A stretch of DNA of 21,226 bases from contig JABMPV010000154.1 in assembly GCA_013202595.1 (NCBI GenBank), positions 1 to 21,226 of the forward strand, written 5' to 3'. Numbering within the stretch: the stretch's first letter is position 1; each line of letters starts with the position of its first letter. The notes beneath the pieces were generated by a model. The model was not told the DNA's origin. It worked only from the letters and a program-made list of their open reading frames with translations, and ran no database searches. The position numbers were made by a program, and so were the translations under genes. This DNA is from a bacterium. GTDB taxonomy: Bacteria; Actinomycetota; Acidimicrobiia; Spongiisociales; UBA11373. Below are positions 14,375 to 21,154 of the stretch, piece by piece.

Positions 14375-14406
14375 GAGCCGCTTCGCTTGGAGTGGCCGGA
14401 GTCGCA

Positions 14407-14441
14407 GGTGGTCTCCCTCCCGATTGGGGGAGGCCACCACC
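14407..14441. terminator. Imperfect hairpin after the tandem repeat
   Basis: GGTGGT (14407-14412) pairs with ACCACC (14436-14441), and CTCCC (14413-14417) with GGGAG (14428-14432), leaving a 3-nt bulge. There is no T-run. It could end the ABC operon's transcripts but may be chance in GC-rich DNA. The interval 14375-14503 holds no gene that I can support. Confidence 0.35.
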
Positions 14442-14491
14442 CTGCCGACTGCCCCGACGCCACAATCCCCTGGGCCGGAGGGTGGCACCGA

Positions 14492-14497
14492 TAGCCT
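14492..14497 (+). promoter_or_regulatory. -10 box of a probable leaderless promoter
   Basis: TAGCCT lies 6 nt before the ATG at 14504, with no ribosome binding site between. Confidence 0.6.
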
Positions 14498-14503
14498 CGC
14501 TTC

Positions 14504-15403
14504 ATGATCGAGCGAATCGCGGAGGCGCTCAGCCTCACCAGGTGGCAGGCGCAACTCATCGTCACCGGCGGCATTGTGGTGGCGCTGGCCGTTGTGCGCT
14601 GGGTGATACTGAGCCTCGTCCACCGTCGTATCGAGGATGCGGCCGTCTGGTATCGCACCAGGAAGCTGACCAGTTACGTCATCACCATCATTGGGGTGAT
14701 CGTCCTCGCCTCCATCTGGCTGGAGGGGAGCGGTCTGGCCACCTATATCGGCCTGCTGACTGCAGGTCTCGCCATCGCTCTGTCTGATGTGCTCAAGAAC
14801 CTGGCGGGATGGGCATACATCGTCTTGCGGAGGGCTTTCCGCCTGGGTGACCGGGTCGAGATCGCGGGCCGGGCAGGCGATGTCGTCGACATCAGGGCGT
14901 TTCGCTTCACGCTCCTCGAGATCGCCGGCGATCGTGTGGCCGCCGACCAGACGACGGGACGCCTCGTCCACGTACCCAACGGCACCGTGTTCACCGAGAG
15001 CCTGATCAACTACACCGAAGCCTTTGAGTACCTGTGGCACGAGATTCCGGTGCTGGTCACGTTCGAGTCGGATTGGGAGGAAGCGGAGGCGCTCATCGCT
15101 TCGGTTCTCACCTCGCACGGACCCGATCCATCCGACAAGAGCGTCCTCCGCCAGTTCCGCGAGGCAGCCAGCGCCTATCAGATCAAGAACCCTCAGCTCA
15201 CCCCCACCGTGCACCTCACGGTCAACGACAGCGGCGTACTCCTCACAGGGCGAGTGCTGCTCCCGGTGAGGGAACTCCGCACGATCGAGGGCGAGATCTG
15301 GAAGAGTCTGCTGCGCGGCATCGAAGCCGCCAATCGGGTCGAACTGGCGTATCCGACGGTGCGCACCTTCTTCGACGGTCCCGTGGTGCTGAAGCAGAGT
15401 TGA
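14504..15403 (+). CDS. MscS-family mechanosensitive channel
   Basis: A 299-aa small-conductance mechanosensitive channel-type protein. Three membrane helices lie at about 17-40, 55-75 and 78-110; the last is the pore-lining type, glycine and alanine-rich (TYIGLLTAGLAIALSDVLKN). The cytoplasmic beta-domain follows (FRLGDRVEIAGRAGDVVDI, then RLVHVPNGTVFTESLINYT), which is the signature region of MscS. The C-terminal alpha/beta part reaches residue 299. Family members open under membrane tension to release osmolytes during hypo-osmotic shock. The start is the ATG at 14504. It is likely a single-gene unit or co-transcribed with the SRAP gene 44 nt downstream. Confidence 0.93.
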   Translation: MIERIAEALSLTRWQAQLIVTGGIVVALAVVRWVILSLVHRRIEDAAVWYRTRKLTSYVITIIGVIVLASIWLEGSGLATYIGLLTAGLAIALSDVLKNLAGWAYIVLRRAFRLGDRVEIAGRAGDVVDIRAFRFTLLEIAGDRVAADQTTGRLVHVPNGTVFTESLINYTEAFEYLWHEIPVLVTFESDWEEAEALIASVLTSHGPDPSDKSVLRQFREAASAYQIKNPQLTPTVHLTVNDSGVLLTGRVLLPVRELRTIEGEIWKSLLRGIEAANRVELAYPTVRTFFDGPVVLKQS

Positions 15404-15434
15404 GATCGGCCGTGTGGTTGGCTGCGGTGCCTGC

Positions 15435-15440
15435 AATCAT
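15435..15440 (+). promoter_or_regulatory. Weak -10-like element before the SRAP gene
   Basis: AATCAT keeps the A2 and T6 of TANNNT and lies 7 nt before the ATG at 15448. No ribosome binding site is visible. The call rests mostly on spacing shared with better examples in the window. Confidence 0.3.
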
Positions 15441-15447
15441 CACCCCC

Positions 15448-16125
15448 ATGTGTGGTCGATTCGTGCAGAGTGCCGATCCCTCGGAATACGCCGGGTACTT
15501 CGGTGCGGACGTCGTGGTGAGTGAGGTGCTGAAGCCGTCGTACAACGTGGCACCCACCGATGCCGTCTATGCGGTCGCCGAGCACGGTGGCGAGCGCCAG
15601 TTGGGCGCATTCCGGTGGGGCCTACTGCCGTTCTGGGCCAAGGACCGCAAGATCGCCGCCCGTCACATCAACGCCAGGTCGGAGACGGTGGTGGAGAAAC
15701 CGGCCTTCCGGGACGCCTTCGTCTCCAAGCGATGCATTATCCCCGCCGATGGCTTCTACGAGTGGCAGCGGATTGAGGACAAGGGCAAGCTTCCCCACTT
15801 CATCCATGCCGGTGATAGGTCGCCGTTGGCGCTGGCCGGTCTGTGGTCGGTGTGGCGCGACCCTGAGACCGGCGATCGGATCGCAACGTGCACGATCGTC
15901 ACCACCGATCCCAACGATCTGCTCCGGCCCATCCACGACAGGATGCCGGTCATCTTGGACCCGTCGGCGTGGGACCTGTGGCTCGACAGGGAGTTCGACG
16001 ATGTCGATGCGCTACGCCAGATGCTGATTCCAGCCCCGGAGGGCCGACTGGCCGAACACCCTGTGTCGAGCCTGGTCAACAGTGTGCGAAACAACGTGCC
16101 GGACCTCATCGAACCACTTCGTTGA
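15448..16125 (+). CDS. SOS response-associated peptidase-like protein (SRAP, YedK/HMCES)
   Basis: A 225-aa SRAP-domain protein. The invariant MCGRF start places the catalytic C2 at the N-terminus once Met is removed, which fixes the ATG at 15448. Other family residues are N33 (PSYNVAPTD), RWGLLPFWAK (56-65), N75 and R77 (INARSET), E105 in PADGFYEW, and H163 in IHDRMPVIL. SRAP proteins form a thiazolidine crosslink with abasic sites in single-stranded DNA, protecting them during replication. Its usual length is about 220-240 aa. It lies 44 nt after the MscS gene with no obvious terminator between, so it may share its transcript. It is the second protein in this window linked to abasic sites, after the endonuclease IV-like fusion. 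Confidence 0.95.
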   Translation: MCGRFVQSADPSEYAGYFGADVVVSEVLKPSYNVAPTDAVYAVAEHGGERQLGAFRWGLLPFWAKDRKIAARHINARSETVVEKPAFRDAFVSKRCIIPADGFYEWQRIEDKGKLPHFIHAGDRSPLALAGLWSVWRDPETGDRIATCTIVTTDPNDLLRPIHDRMPVILDPSAWDLWLDREFDDVDALRQMLIPAPEGRLAEHPVSSLVNSVRNNVPDLIEPLR

Positions 16126-16143
16126 ACCCGACGGGCACGGGTC

Positions 16144-16634
16144 CTATTGGGTGTTCTCGGAAGGGTCCGACGAACGGCGCTTCCCGATATCCATCTGATA
16201 CCCCACGAACCCGTTCGTCTCGCCAGTGAGGTCGTCGTAGAGCCTTCGCGCCGCTGTGTTGTCCTCTGCCGTCTGCCAGAGGAGGAGGCGCCAGTCGTTC
16301 TCGCCACAGCGACGGTGCACCTCGAGGATCAGGCTCCTGCCGATTCCGGACCCGCGGAGGGCCTCGTCCACGAAGAGATCCTGGAGGTAGCAGACCGGTC
16401 CCGTCTCCCACGTGTCTGGCTGGGGGAAGTAGTGGTGATGCCGACCACGACACCATCGACCTCGGCGACCACGCACGAGACGGGGTCGTCATCGTCGAAG
16501 ATCCGCCGCCACAGGAAGTTGGTGGTGTCTTCGGGGAGGTTCGCCTTGTAGAAGACGAGGTACTGCTCCCACAGGTCCTGCCACTCCTCTCGATCGGTCG
16601 GTTGGACGTCACGAATCAGGGGCTGTTCGGGCAC
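16144..16634 (-). pseudogene. GNAT acetyltransferase gene with an apparent 1-nt deletion
   Basis: Two frames together make one GNAT protein of about 163 aa. The N-terminal half (from the GTG at 16634, preceded by GGAGG) runs to AEVDGVVVGIT; the C-terminal half continues one frame away from HYFPQPDTWETG through CYLQDLFVDEALRGSGIG (the acetyl-CoA loop R/G-x-G-x-G) and DNTAARRLYDDL to the stop at 16144. The break lies near 16432-16437; reading ACCCAC instead of ACCAC would join the halves cleanly. The sequence on both sides looks well conserved, so this is either a very recent mutation or an assembly error. If intact, the enzyme would N-acetylate an unknown amine. It lies 67 nt downstream of the FMN oxidase gene in the same direction and converges on the SRAP gene. 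Confidence 0.85.
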
Positions 16635-16701
16635 GGTGCCTCCGGTGTGTCGATCGCTGATCGAACCCATGGTGCCACGCGGCCGCCGGGGGAATCGGTG
16701 C

Positions 16702-17760
16702 TCAGATGCTGCGAACCCTGGCCCGGTCGATCTCATCCACGGTGGGGGTTCCGGACAGAGCCATGGTGTGGACCAACTCATCGTGCAGTTCGTTCAGCAC
16801 GGCGGTCACGCCGTCGGCACCGTCGAGAGCCAGACCCCAGATGATGGGCCTGGTCACCAGGACGGCGCTGGCACCGATCGAGAGCGCCTTCATCACGTCC
16901 GCTCCCGAGCGAATGCCTCCGTCCACCAGAACGGGCACCCGCCCTTCGACGGCGGCGACCACCGCGGGGAGTGCGTCGGCGGTCGAGATGGCTCCGTCGA
17001 GTTGCCGGCCGCCGTGGTTACTCACGACCACACCTGAGGCTCCGAAGTCGACCGCCCTGAGGGCGTCGTGAGGATCGAGGATGCCCTTGACGATGACAGG
17101 CAAGCCTGTGACCTCTCTGGCATAGGTGATGTCATCGAACGACGGGGCATGGTCGAGGATGTTGGCAAAGTACTCGTCCGGACCCACCTCATCGGTCTCG
17201 GTCTCGTAGTTGAAGTTGGGGATGCGCATGCCCTTGTCCAGGGTCAGCCAACTGGCCGCCTTGCGTCGCCGTTTACCTGCGATCGGGAGCTTGTCGACGG
17301 TGAGGACCAGTGCCGAGTACTCGGCCTCTTTGGCCTGTTCTATCAGCGCCGCGGTCCTGCCCCGGTCCTTGAGCATGTAGTACTGAAACCATGCGGGGAT
17401 CCCGGTGTTGGCCGGGCCGGTCTCTTCGAGGGAACGCGTGGCGATCACAGGTGCGACGAACAGCGACCCAACGGCGCCGGCCCCGGTAGCCGTGGCGCAC
17501 TCGCCGTCGGTGTGAGCGAGTCCCTGAAATGACCACGGGCCGGCGATCACGGGCAGGCGCAGCTTGGACCCGAGGATCTCGACGTCGGTGATGACGTCTC
17601 CGACATCCCTCATCACCCTGGGCACCAGGCGGAATCGCTTCCAGGCCTCTTCGTTGTCGACGAGGGTCTGTTCAGAGTCGGCGCCGCCGGCGAAGTACTC
17701 CCACAGGCTGCGTGGCAGCGCGTGTCTGGCTTTCTCCTCGAGAAGTGAAAGATCGATCAT
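16702..17760 (-). CDS. FMN-dependent alpha-hydroxy-acid oxidase/dehydrogenase
   Basis: A 352-aa protein of the glycolate oxidase/LldD/lactate monooxygenase family, at typical length. FMN and substrate residues are visible: Y22 (EYFAGGADSEQTL), the FQYY motif (125-128) in WFQYYMLKDR, K225 (VIVKGI), catalytic H249 and R252 in SNHGGRQLD, and phosphate-binding DGGIRSG (280-286) followed by RPIIWGLALDG. Such enzymes oxidise 2-hydroxy acids, passing electrons to O2 or the respiratory chain. The exact substrate is unclear. The ATG at 17760 lies 9 nt after TAGCGT on the minus strand. It is 33 nt downstream of the alpha/beta hydrolase and probably part of one unit with it and the MBL hydrolase. Confidence 0.92.
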   Translation of the reverse strand: MIDLSLLEEKARHALPRSLWEYFAGGADSEQTLVDNEEAWKRFRLVPRVMRDVGDVITDVEILGSKLRLPVIAGPWSFQGLAHTDGECATATGAGAVGSLFVAPVIATRSLEETGPANTGIPAWFQYYMLKDRGRTAALIEQAKEAEYSALVLTVDKLPIAGKRRRKAASWLTLDKGMRIPNFNYETETDEVGPDEYFANILDHAPSFDDITYAREVTGLPVIVKGILDPHDALRAVDFGASGVVVSNHGGRQLDGAISTADALPAVVAAVEGRVPVLVDGGIRSGADVMKALSIGASAVLVTRPIIWGLALDGADGVTAVLNELHDELVHTMALSGTPTVDEIDRARVRSI

Positions 17761-17769
17761 GTCGGCGAC

Positions 17770-17775
17770 ACGCTA
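17770..17775 (-). promoter_or_regulatory. -10 box before the FMN oxidase gene
   Basis: TAGCGT on the minus strand, 9 nt before the ATG at 17760, with no ribosome binding site between. It may provide an internal start within the minus-strand unit. Confidence 0.4.
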
Positions 17776-17793
17776 CCGCGCCGTGGCAATTGA

Positions 17794-18687
17794 TCAGAAG
17801 CGGGCGGGGCGGGGGATCGAATGCTCCCAGTCGTGCAGCAAGGTGCGGAGGGCCGCCACGAAGGCCAGTGGCTGATCGAGGGTCAGATGGTGGTGGGCTT
17901 CTGGGATCGAGATGACCGGCGCTTTCCTCTCGACGAGGTCGTACATGTACGCGGCCGTGTCGGGTGGTACGACGACGCTCAACTCGCCCCGGAACAGGGC
18001 GATGCGGCACCGCACGCCGACCAGTTGGTCGCGCATGGTCACCATCGTGTGGCGGAACAGCGTGGGGTCGAACTTCCACTCCCAACCGTCCTCGGTCTCA
18101 CGGAGGGAATGACGGGCGACGTGGTCGATGATGAAGCGGTTGTTGCACGGCTGCTCGGGGATCAAGCGGAACCTGCCCATCGCGGTGGCGAGGTCGGGAT
18201 AGGTGCCCGGTGAGCGGAACGCTCTGCCGCGAACGCCCTCCTCCGACTCGGGGTCGGGGCGGCGCACAGGTGAGTCCACTATGACCGCCCCGGCCAACTC
18301 GTCCCCGTGATCGTGTGCCGTCTGGATGGCGACGAGTCCCCCGAGGCTGTGACCGACGATGACGGGCGGACCGGGGAACCGGGCGTCCTCGACCACCGAC
18401 ATGACCTCATGCGCCCACGTCTCGTGCGAGTAGGTCTCCCGGCGTCCGCTGTCGCCGTGCCCGCTGAGGTCGAGAGCCACCACGTGCCATTGGTGGGTGA
18501 ACAGCGGGGCGAGGAACGACCACCAGTGGGCGTGTGCTGCGCCGCCATGGACGAACACCAGGCCCGGCGCAGCGGGTTCGCCCCAGTCGAGGTAGTGGAC
18601 GGGAGTGCCGTCCACCTCGATGGTGTGCTCGGCCAGCGGCGCAGCGAGGGCGTCGACGAACCAGCCCGGGGGCATGTCATATGTCAT
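17794..18687 (-). CDS. Alpha/beta-fold hydrolase
   Basis: A 297-aa alpha/beta hydrolase of the esterase/epoxide-hydrolase-like group. The oxyanion HGG motif is at 47-49 (FVHGGAAH), DLSGHGDS at 73-80, and the nucleophile elbow GHSLGG places S114. The acid is probably E235 (FRGELS) or a nearby residue, and the base lies in EAHHHLTLDQP (H265-H267). The sequence does not reveal whether it acts on esters, lactones or C-C bonds. The ATG at 18687 overlaps the MBL gene's stop as ATGA (18684-18687), a strong sign of translational coupling. The gene ends 33 nt before the FMN oxidase gene. Confidence 0.92.
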   Translation of the reverse strand: MTYDMPPGWFVDALAAPLAEHTIEVDGTPVHYLDWGEPAAPGLVFVHGGAAHAHWWSFLAPLFTHQWHVVALDLSGHGDSGRRETYSHETWAHEVMSVVEDARFPGPPVIVGHSLGGLVAIQTAHDHGDELAGAVIVDSPVRRPDPESEEGVRGRAFRSPGTYPDLATAMGRFRLIPEQPCNNRFIIDHVARHSLRETEDGWEWKFDPTLFRHTMVTMRDQLVGVRCRIALFRGELSVVVPPDTAAYMYDLVERKAPVISIPEAHHHLTLDQPLAFVAALRTLLHDWEHSIPRPARF

Positions 18688-19490
18688 TTGTCACCCATGT
18701 GCAGCCACGCTCTCGCGAAGGCGACTTCCAGCGTCTTGTCGGGAAACGGGCCGCCCTCAGACACGGCCTGCTCGATCGTTGCCCCGTTCTCATGGTGCGA
18801 TCTGGCGAGTCGGGCAACCTCGGCGATCTGCTCGTGTTGGGTGGATACGAAAGCGGCGTCGACGACGGCACCGTGCCCGGGGACGACCGCCCCCGATACC
18901 TTGGTCAGGACTCCGGCGAGTGTGCCGGGCCACTCCAATGGGTACGAGTCCTGGAATGCCGGCGGAGCGCTCTCCTCGATGAGGTCGCCGGCGAAGACAA
19001 CCCCTGCATCCGGGACCACGGCGATGGCGTCGTTGTCGGTGTGGCCCCTGCCGAGGTGATGGAACTCGACGACCCGGTCGTTGAGCGACAGGGTGACCGA
19101 CGTGGAGAAGGTGTGTTCGGGTGGCGTGATGTCGACTTCGTCGAAGGCGTCTGCGAGGTCCGGCGCCCACTGCTTCACCTGCGCCCGCATCGCCTCACCG
19201 TGCTCGATGAGGGCGTCGGCGCACCGCGTATGGCCCCAGATGGCCGCGCGGGGGGCGAAGATCCCGTTGCCGAAGGTGTGGTCCCAGTGGTGATGCGTGT
19301 CGAGCACCCATCGGACCTGATGCTTGGTGATCTCCCGGAGATCGACGATGAGATCGCGCGCCTGGCCGTGGTGGGCCCTGGTGTCGATGACCAGCACCCC
19401 GTCCCCGCACACAACTGCTCCGATCTCCATATCGAGGGAGGCGTATCTCTTCGTGAACACACCGTCGCCGAGTTCCTGCCAATCGCTCAT
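18684..19490 (-). CDS. Metallo-beta-lactamase-fold hydrolase
   Basis: A 268-aa MBL-fold hydrolase. The zinc ligands are visible: THHHWDH (H66, H68, D70, H71), H150 in GRGHTDND, D169 in FAGDLIEE, and H206 in VPGHG. The HTDND and GDLIEES spacing fits lactonase, glyoxalase II and subclass B-like hydrolases; no signal peptide is seen, so a cytoplasmic detoxifying or catabolic role is more likely than resistance. The ATG at 19490 lies 7 nt after TATGCT and gives MSDWQELGDGVFTKRY, the usual beginning for such proteins. It is the first gene of the minus-strand unit with the alpha/beta hydrolase and FMN oxidase. Confidence 0.93.
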   Translation of the reverse strand: MSDWQELGDGVFTKRYASLDMEIGAVVCGDGVLVIDTRAHHGQARDLIVDLREITKHQVRWVLDTHHHWDHTFGNGIFAPRAAIWGHTRCADALIEHGEAMRAQVKQWAPDLADAFDEVDITPPEHTFSTSVTLSLNDRVVEFHHLGRGHTDNDAIAVVPDAGVVFAGDLIEESAPPAFQDSYPLEWPGTLAGVLTKVSGAVVPGHGAVVDAAFVSTQHEQIAEVARLARSHHENGATIEQAVSEGGPFPDKTLEVAFARAWLHMGDK

Positions 19491-19497
19491 GCCGCCG

Positions 19498-19503
19498 AGC
19501 ATA
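19498..19503 (-). promoter_or_regulatory. -10 box of a probable leaderless promoter
   Basis: TATGCT on the minus strand ends 7 nt before the ATG at 19490, with no ribosome binding site. It is one of the cleanest cases in the window. It is divergent from the exchanger gene, for which TACCAT (19596-19601) is a weaker -10 candidate. Confidence 0.6.
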
Positions 19504-19635
19504 TCCCCGGCGGCACCGGGAGGACGGGTGTGGTCCCCGGACACCGACTCGACTGGTCCGGGTCGCGGGTTGGGCTGATCGACTCGTGGTGGAAGTACCA
19601 TCGCCGCCGGTGACCTCTGTGCGCTCCAATCCCCC

Positions 19636-20655
19636 ATGCTGACTGCTGCCGCCTTCTTGTTGAGCGGGTTGATCCTGCTGACCCTGGCGGCCGATCGATT
19701 CGTGCTCTCCGCCGCCCGGATGAGCCGGGTGTGGGGGATGTCACCGATCCTCATCGGTGCCCTCGTCGTCGGTCTGGGGACGTCTGCTCCCGAACTGCTC
19801 GTGTCGAGCCTGGCCGCTGCCCGGGGGCAGATCGATATCGCGGCGGGCAACGTCGTGGGCTCCAACGTCGCAAACCTGACCCTGGTGCTGGGAGCGACTG
19901 CCCTGGTGAGGCCGATCGTGTCGCGCGTGAGGACCATCAGGCGCGAAGGCGGTCTCATGCTCGGCGCGACCATCCTGCTTGCGGTGTTCCTCTGGGACCT
20001 GAGAATCGGCAGGGTCGAGGGCGTGATCCTCGCCGTCTGCATGATCGGTGTTGCCTTGGTGATGGTGTACTGGGCACGATCGGACCCGGACGAAGCCTCT
20101 GCGGATGACTATGAGGATCTGCCTGATGAGCCGGATGAAGAGCGGATCCTCGTGGTCGAATCGGATGAGGTCGCCGGTGCAGACGAGGAGCCTTCCGACT
20201 TCAAGTCCTACGTTTCATCCGGCAGGGAGATTGCGTTCGGTCTCGGTGCCCTCGCCCTGACTCTGTTCGGGGCCGATCTCCTTGTGAGGGGTGCCACCCG
20301 GATGGCAGATGAACTGGGTATCACAGCGGCATTCGTCGGACTGGTCATCGTGTCGGTGGGCACCAGCCTTCCCGAGTTGGCCACGGCGCTGTCCGCAGCG
20401 CGGCGCGGGGAGACCGATCTCGTGCTCGGAAATGTGCTCGGGTCCAACCTGTTCAACAGCCTCATGGTGATGGGTGCGGCGGGCGCGATCGGGCCGGGCG
20501 CGATCGGCGGTGAGTTCCGCAGCGCAATCGTCTTCATGATCGGCGCATCGGCCGTGGCGGGGTTCCTGGCTCTGACCGGTCGCAGGCTGGACCGCTGGGA
20601 AGGTGCGGTCCTCCTGGCCGGCTTCATGACCTTCGTGGCCATCGCCGCGGTCTGA
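19636..20655 (+). CDS. Na+/Ca2+ exchanger-like cation antiporter (YrbG/CaCA family)
   Basis: A 339-aa CaCA antiporter with the two inverted alpha-repeats. The first has GLGTSAPELLVSSLAA (47-61; E53) and GNVVGSNVANLTLVLG (71-86); the second has SVGTSLPELATALSAARRGETD and GNVLGSNLFNSLMVMG. About ten membrane helices are expected. Between the halves is a strongly acidic cytoplasmic loop of some 40 residues (about 150-195). Such proteins exchange Na+ or H+ for Ca2+ across the membrane. The ATG at 19636 matches the usual N-terminus (a short helix, then ADRFVLSAARMSR), though no ribosome binding site is evident. It ends 12 nt before the convergent lipoprotein gene. Confidence 0.93.
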   Translation: MLTAAAFLLSGLILLTLAADRFVLSAARMSRVWGMSPILIGALVVGLGTSAPELLVSSLAAARGQIDIAAGNVVGSNVANLTLVLGATALVRPIVSRVRTIRREGGLMLGATILLAVFLWDLRIGRVEGVILAVCMIGVALVMVYWARSDPDEASADDYEDLPDEPDEERILVVESDEVAGADEEPSDFKSYVSSGREIAFGLGALALTLFGADLLVRGATRMADELGITAAFVGLVIVSVGTSLPELATALSAARRGETDLVLGNVLGSNLFNSLMVMGAAGAIGPGAIGGEFRSAIVFMIGASAVAGFLALTGRRLDRWEGAVLLAGFMTFVAIAAV

Positions 20656-20667
20656 TCCGGTACGGGC

Positions 20668-21095
20668 TCAGGTCGCAAGGAAGAACCTGGTCTCATCTGT
20701 GGAGAAGCTCTGATCGGCGATCACCAGGAGAGGCCCGGCGTCGTCGTGTGATACCGACCAGCACAGATTTCCCGCGATCGTGGATGGCCGACAGCACCGT
20801 CACTTCCCAGTCCTCGATCGACACCGCTTCGCCTGCAGGCACCGGTTCGTCGCGGGTACCGAGCATCGGCGCGGGAACCGTCGAAGTGGTGGTCGGTGCA
20901 CTGGTCGAGGTGGGTGAGGAAGTCGTGATGGTCGACTCCGGCGGCTCCGTCACGGGTGTGGTGACCGCACCAGGGGAAGTGATGGTGGTCTTCTGTGGGT
21001 TCTGACCGGTCACGGCTTCGTCGTCACCGCACCCCGACGCCACCACGGCCAGCATGAGGGTGGGTCGTCAGCAGTCGCTGCAGGCATCTGGTCAT
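20668..21095 (-). pseudogene. Lipoprotein gene with two apparent frameshifts
   Basis: Three frames read in order give one plausible secreted lipoprotein of about 140 aa. Frame a starts at the ATG at 21095 (AAGGA site at 21104-21108): MTRCLQRLLTT. After a tandem ACCC duplication (21058-21065) frame b gives LMLAVVASGC, a lipobox, then a Ser/Thr/Pro-rich linker (ITTSSPTSTSAPTTTSTVP) and a small domain with EPVPAGEAVSIEDWEVTVLSA. Near 20748-20757 a second shift is needed to continue with HDDAGPLLVIADQSF to the stop at 20668; without it frame b ends in a basic tail at 20693. Removing one ACCC restores a normal signal peptide. The globular part may be a DUF4352-like domain, which is a tentative call. 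It could be a decaying gene or assembly error. Confidence 0.7.
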
Positions 21096-21126
21096 CGGGG
21101 TCGTCCTTCCGTCTCCAGGCGCCGGG

Positions 21127-21154
21127 AGGCTAGTGCCCCGACCACAAACGTTTG
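21127..21154 (-). promoter_or_regulatory. Candidate promoter with palindromic operator for the lipoprotein gene
   Basis: TAGCCT (21127-21132, minus strand) is a -10 candidate giving a leader of about 24 nt. The perfect 10-bp palindrome CAAACGTTTG (21145-21154) overlaps where the -35 would lie. AAACGTTT cores are typical of LacI/PurR-type operators; no such regulator gene is in the window. From 21155 to 21226 I see nothing I can support. Confidence 0.3.

Noticed and set aside
14170..14398. CRISPR array
   Set aside because: The units abut directly with no unique spacers, and the first unit is coding sequence.
13188..15436. Long minus-strand open frames (over 400 aa each) across the permease end, the repeats and the MscS gene
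   Set aside because: They are antisense to well-supported genes, have low-complexity content, and are prolonged by the 41-bp repeat, which reads open in several frames.
16126..16142. Terminator hairpin between the SRAP and GNAT genes
   Set aside because: Only a 5-bp stem (ACCCG/CGGGT) with a 7-nt loop and no T-run. It is too weak in this base composition.
16432..16437. Programmed ribosomal frameshift in the GNAT gene
   Set aside because: There is no slippery heptamer, no downstream structure that I could identify, and GNAT proteins are not known to need one. A simple deletion or error is more economical.
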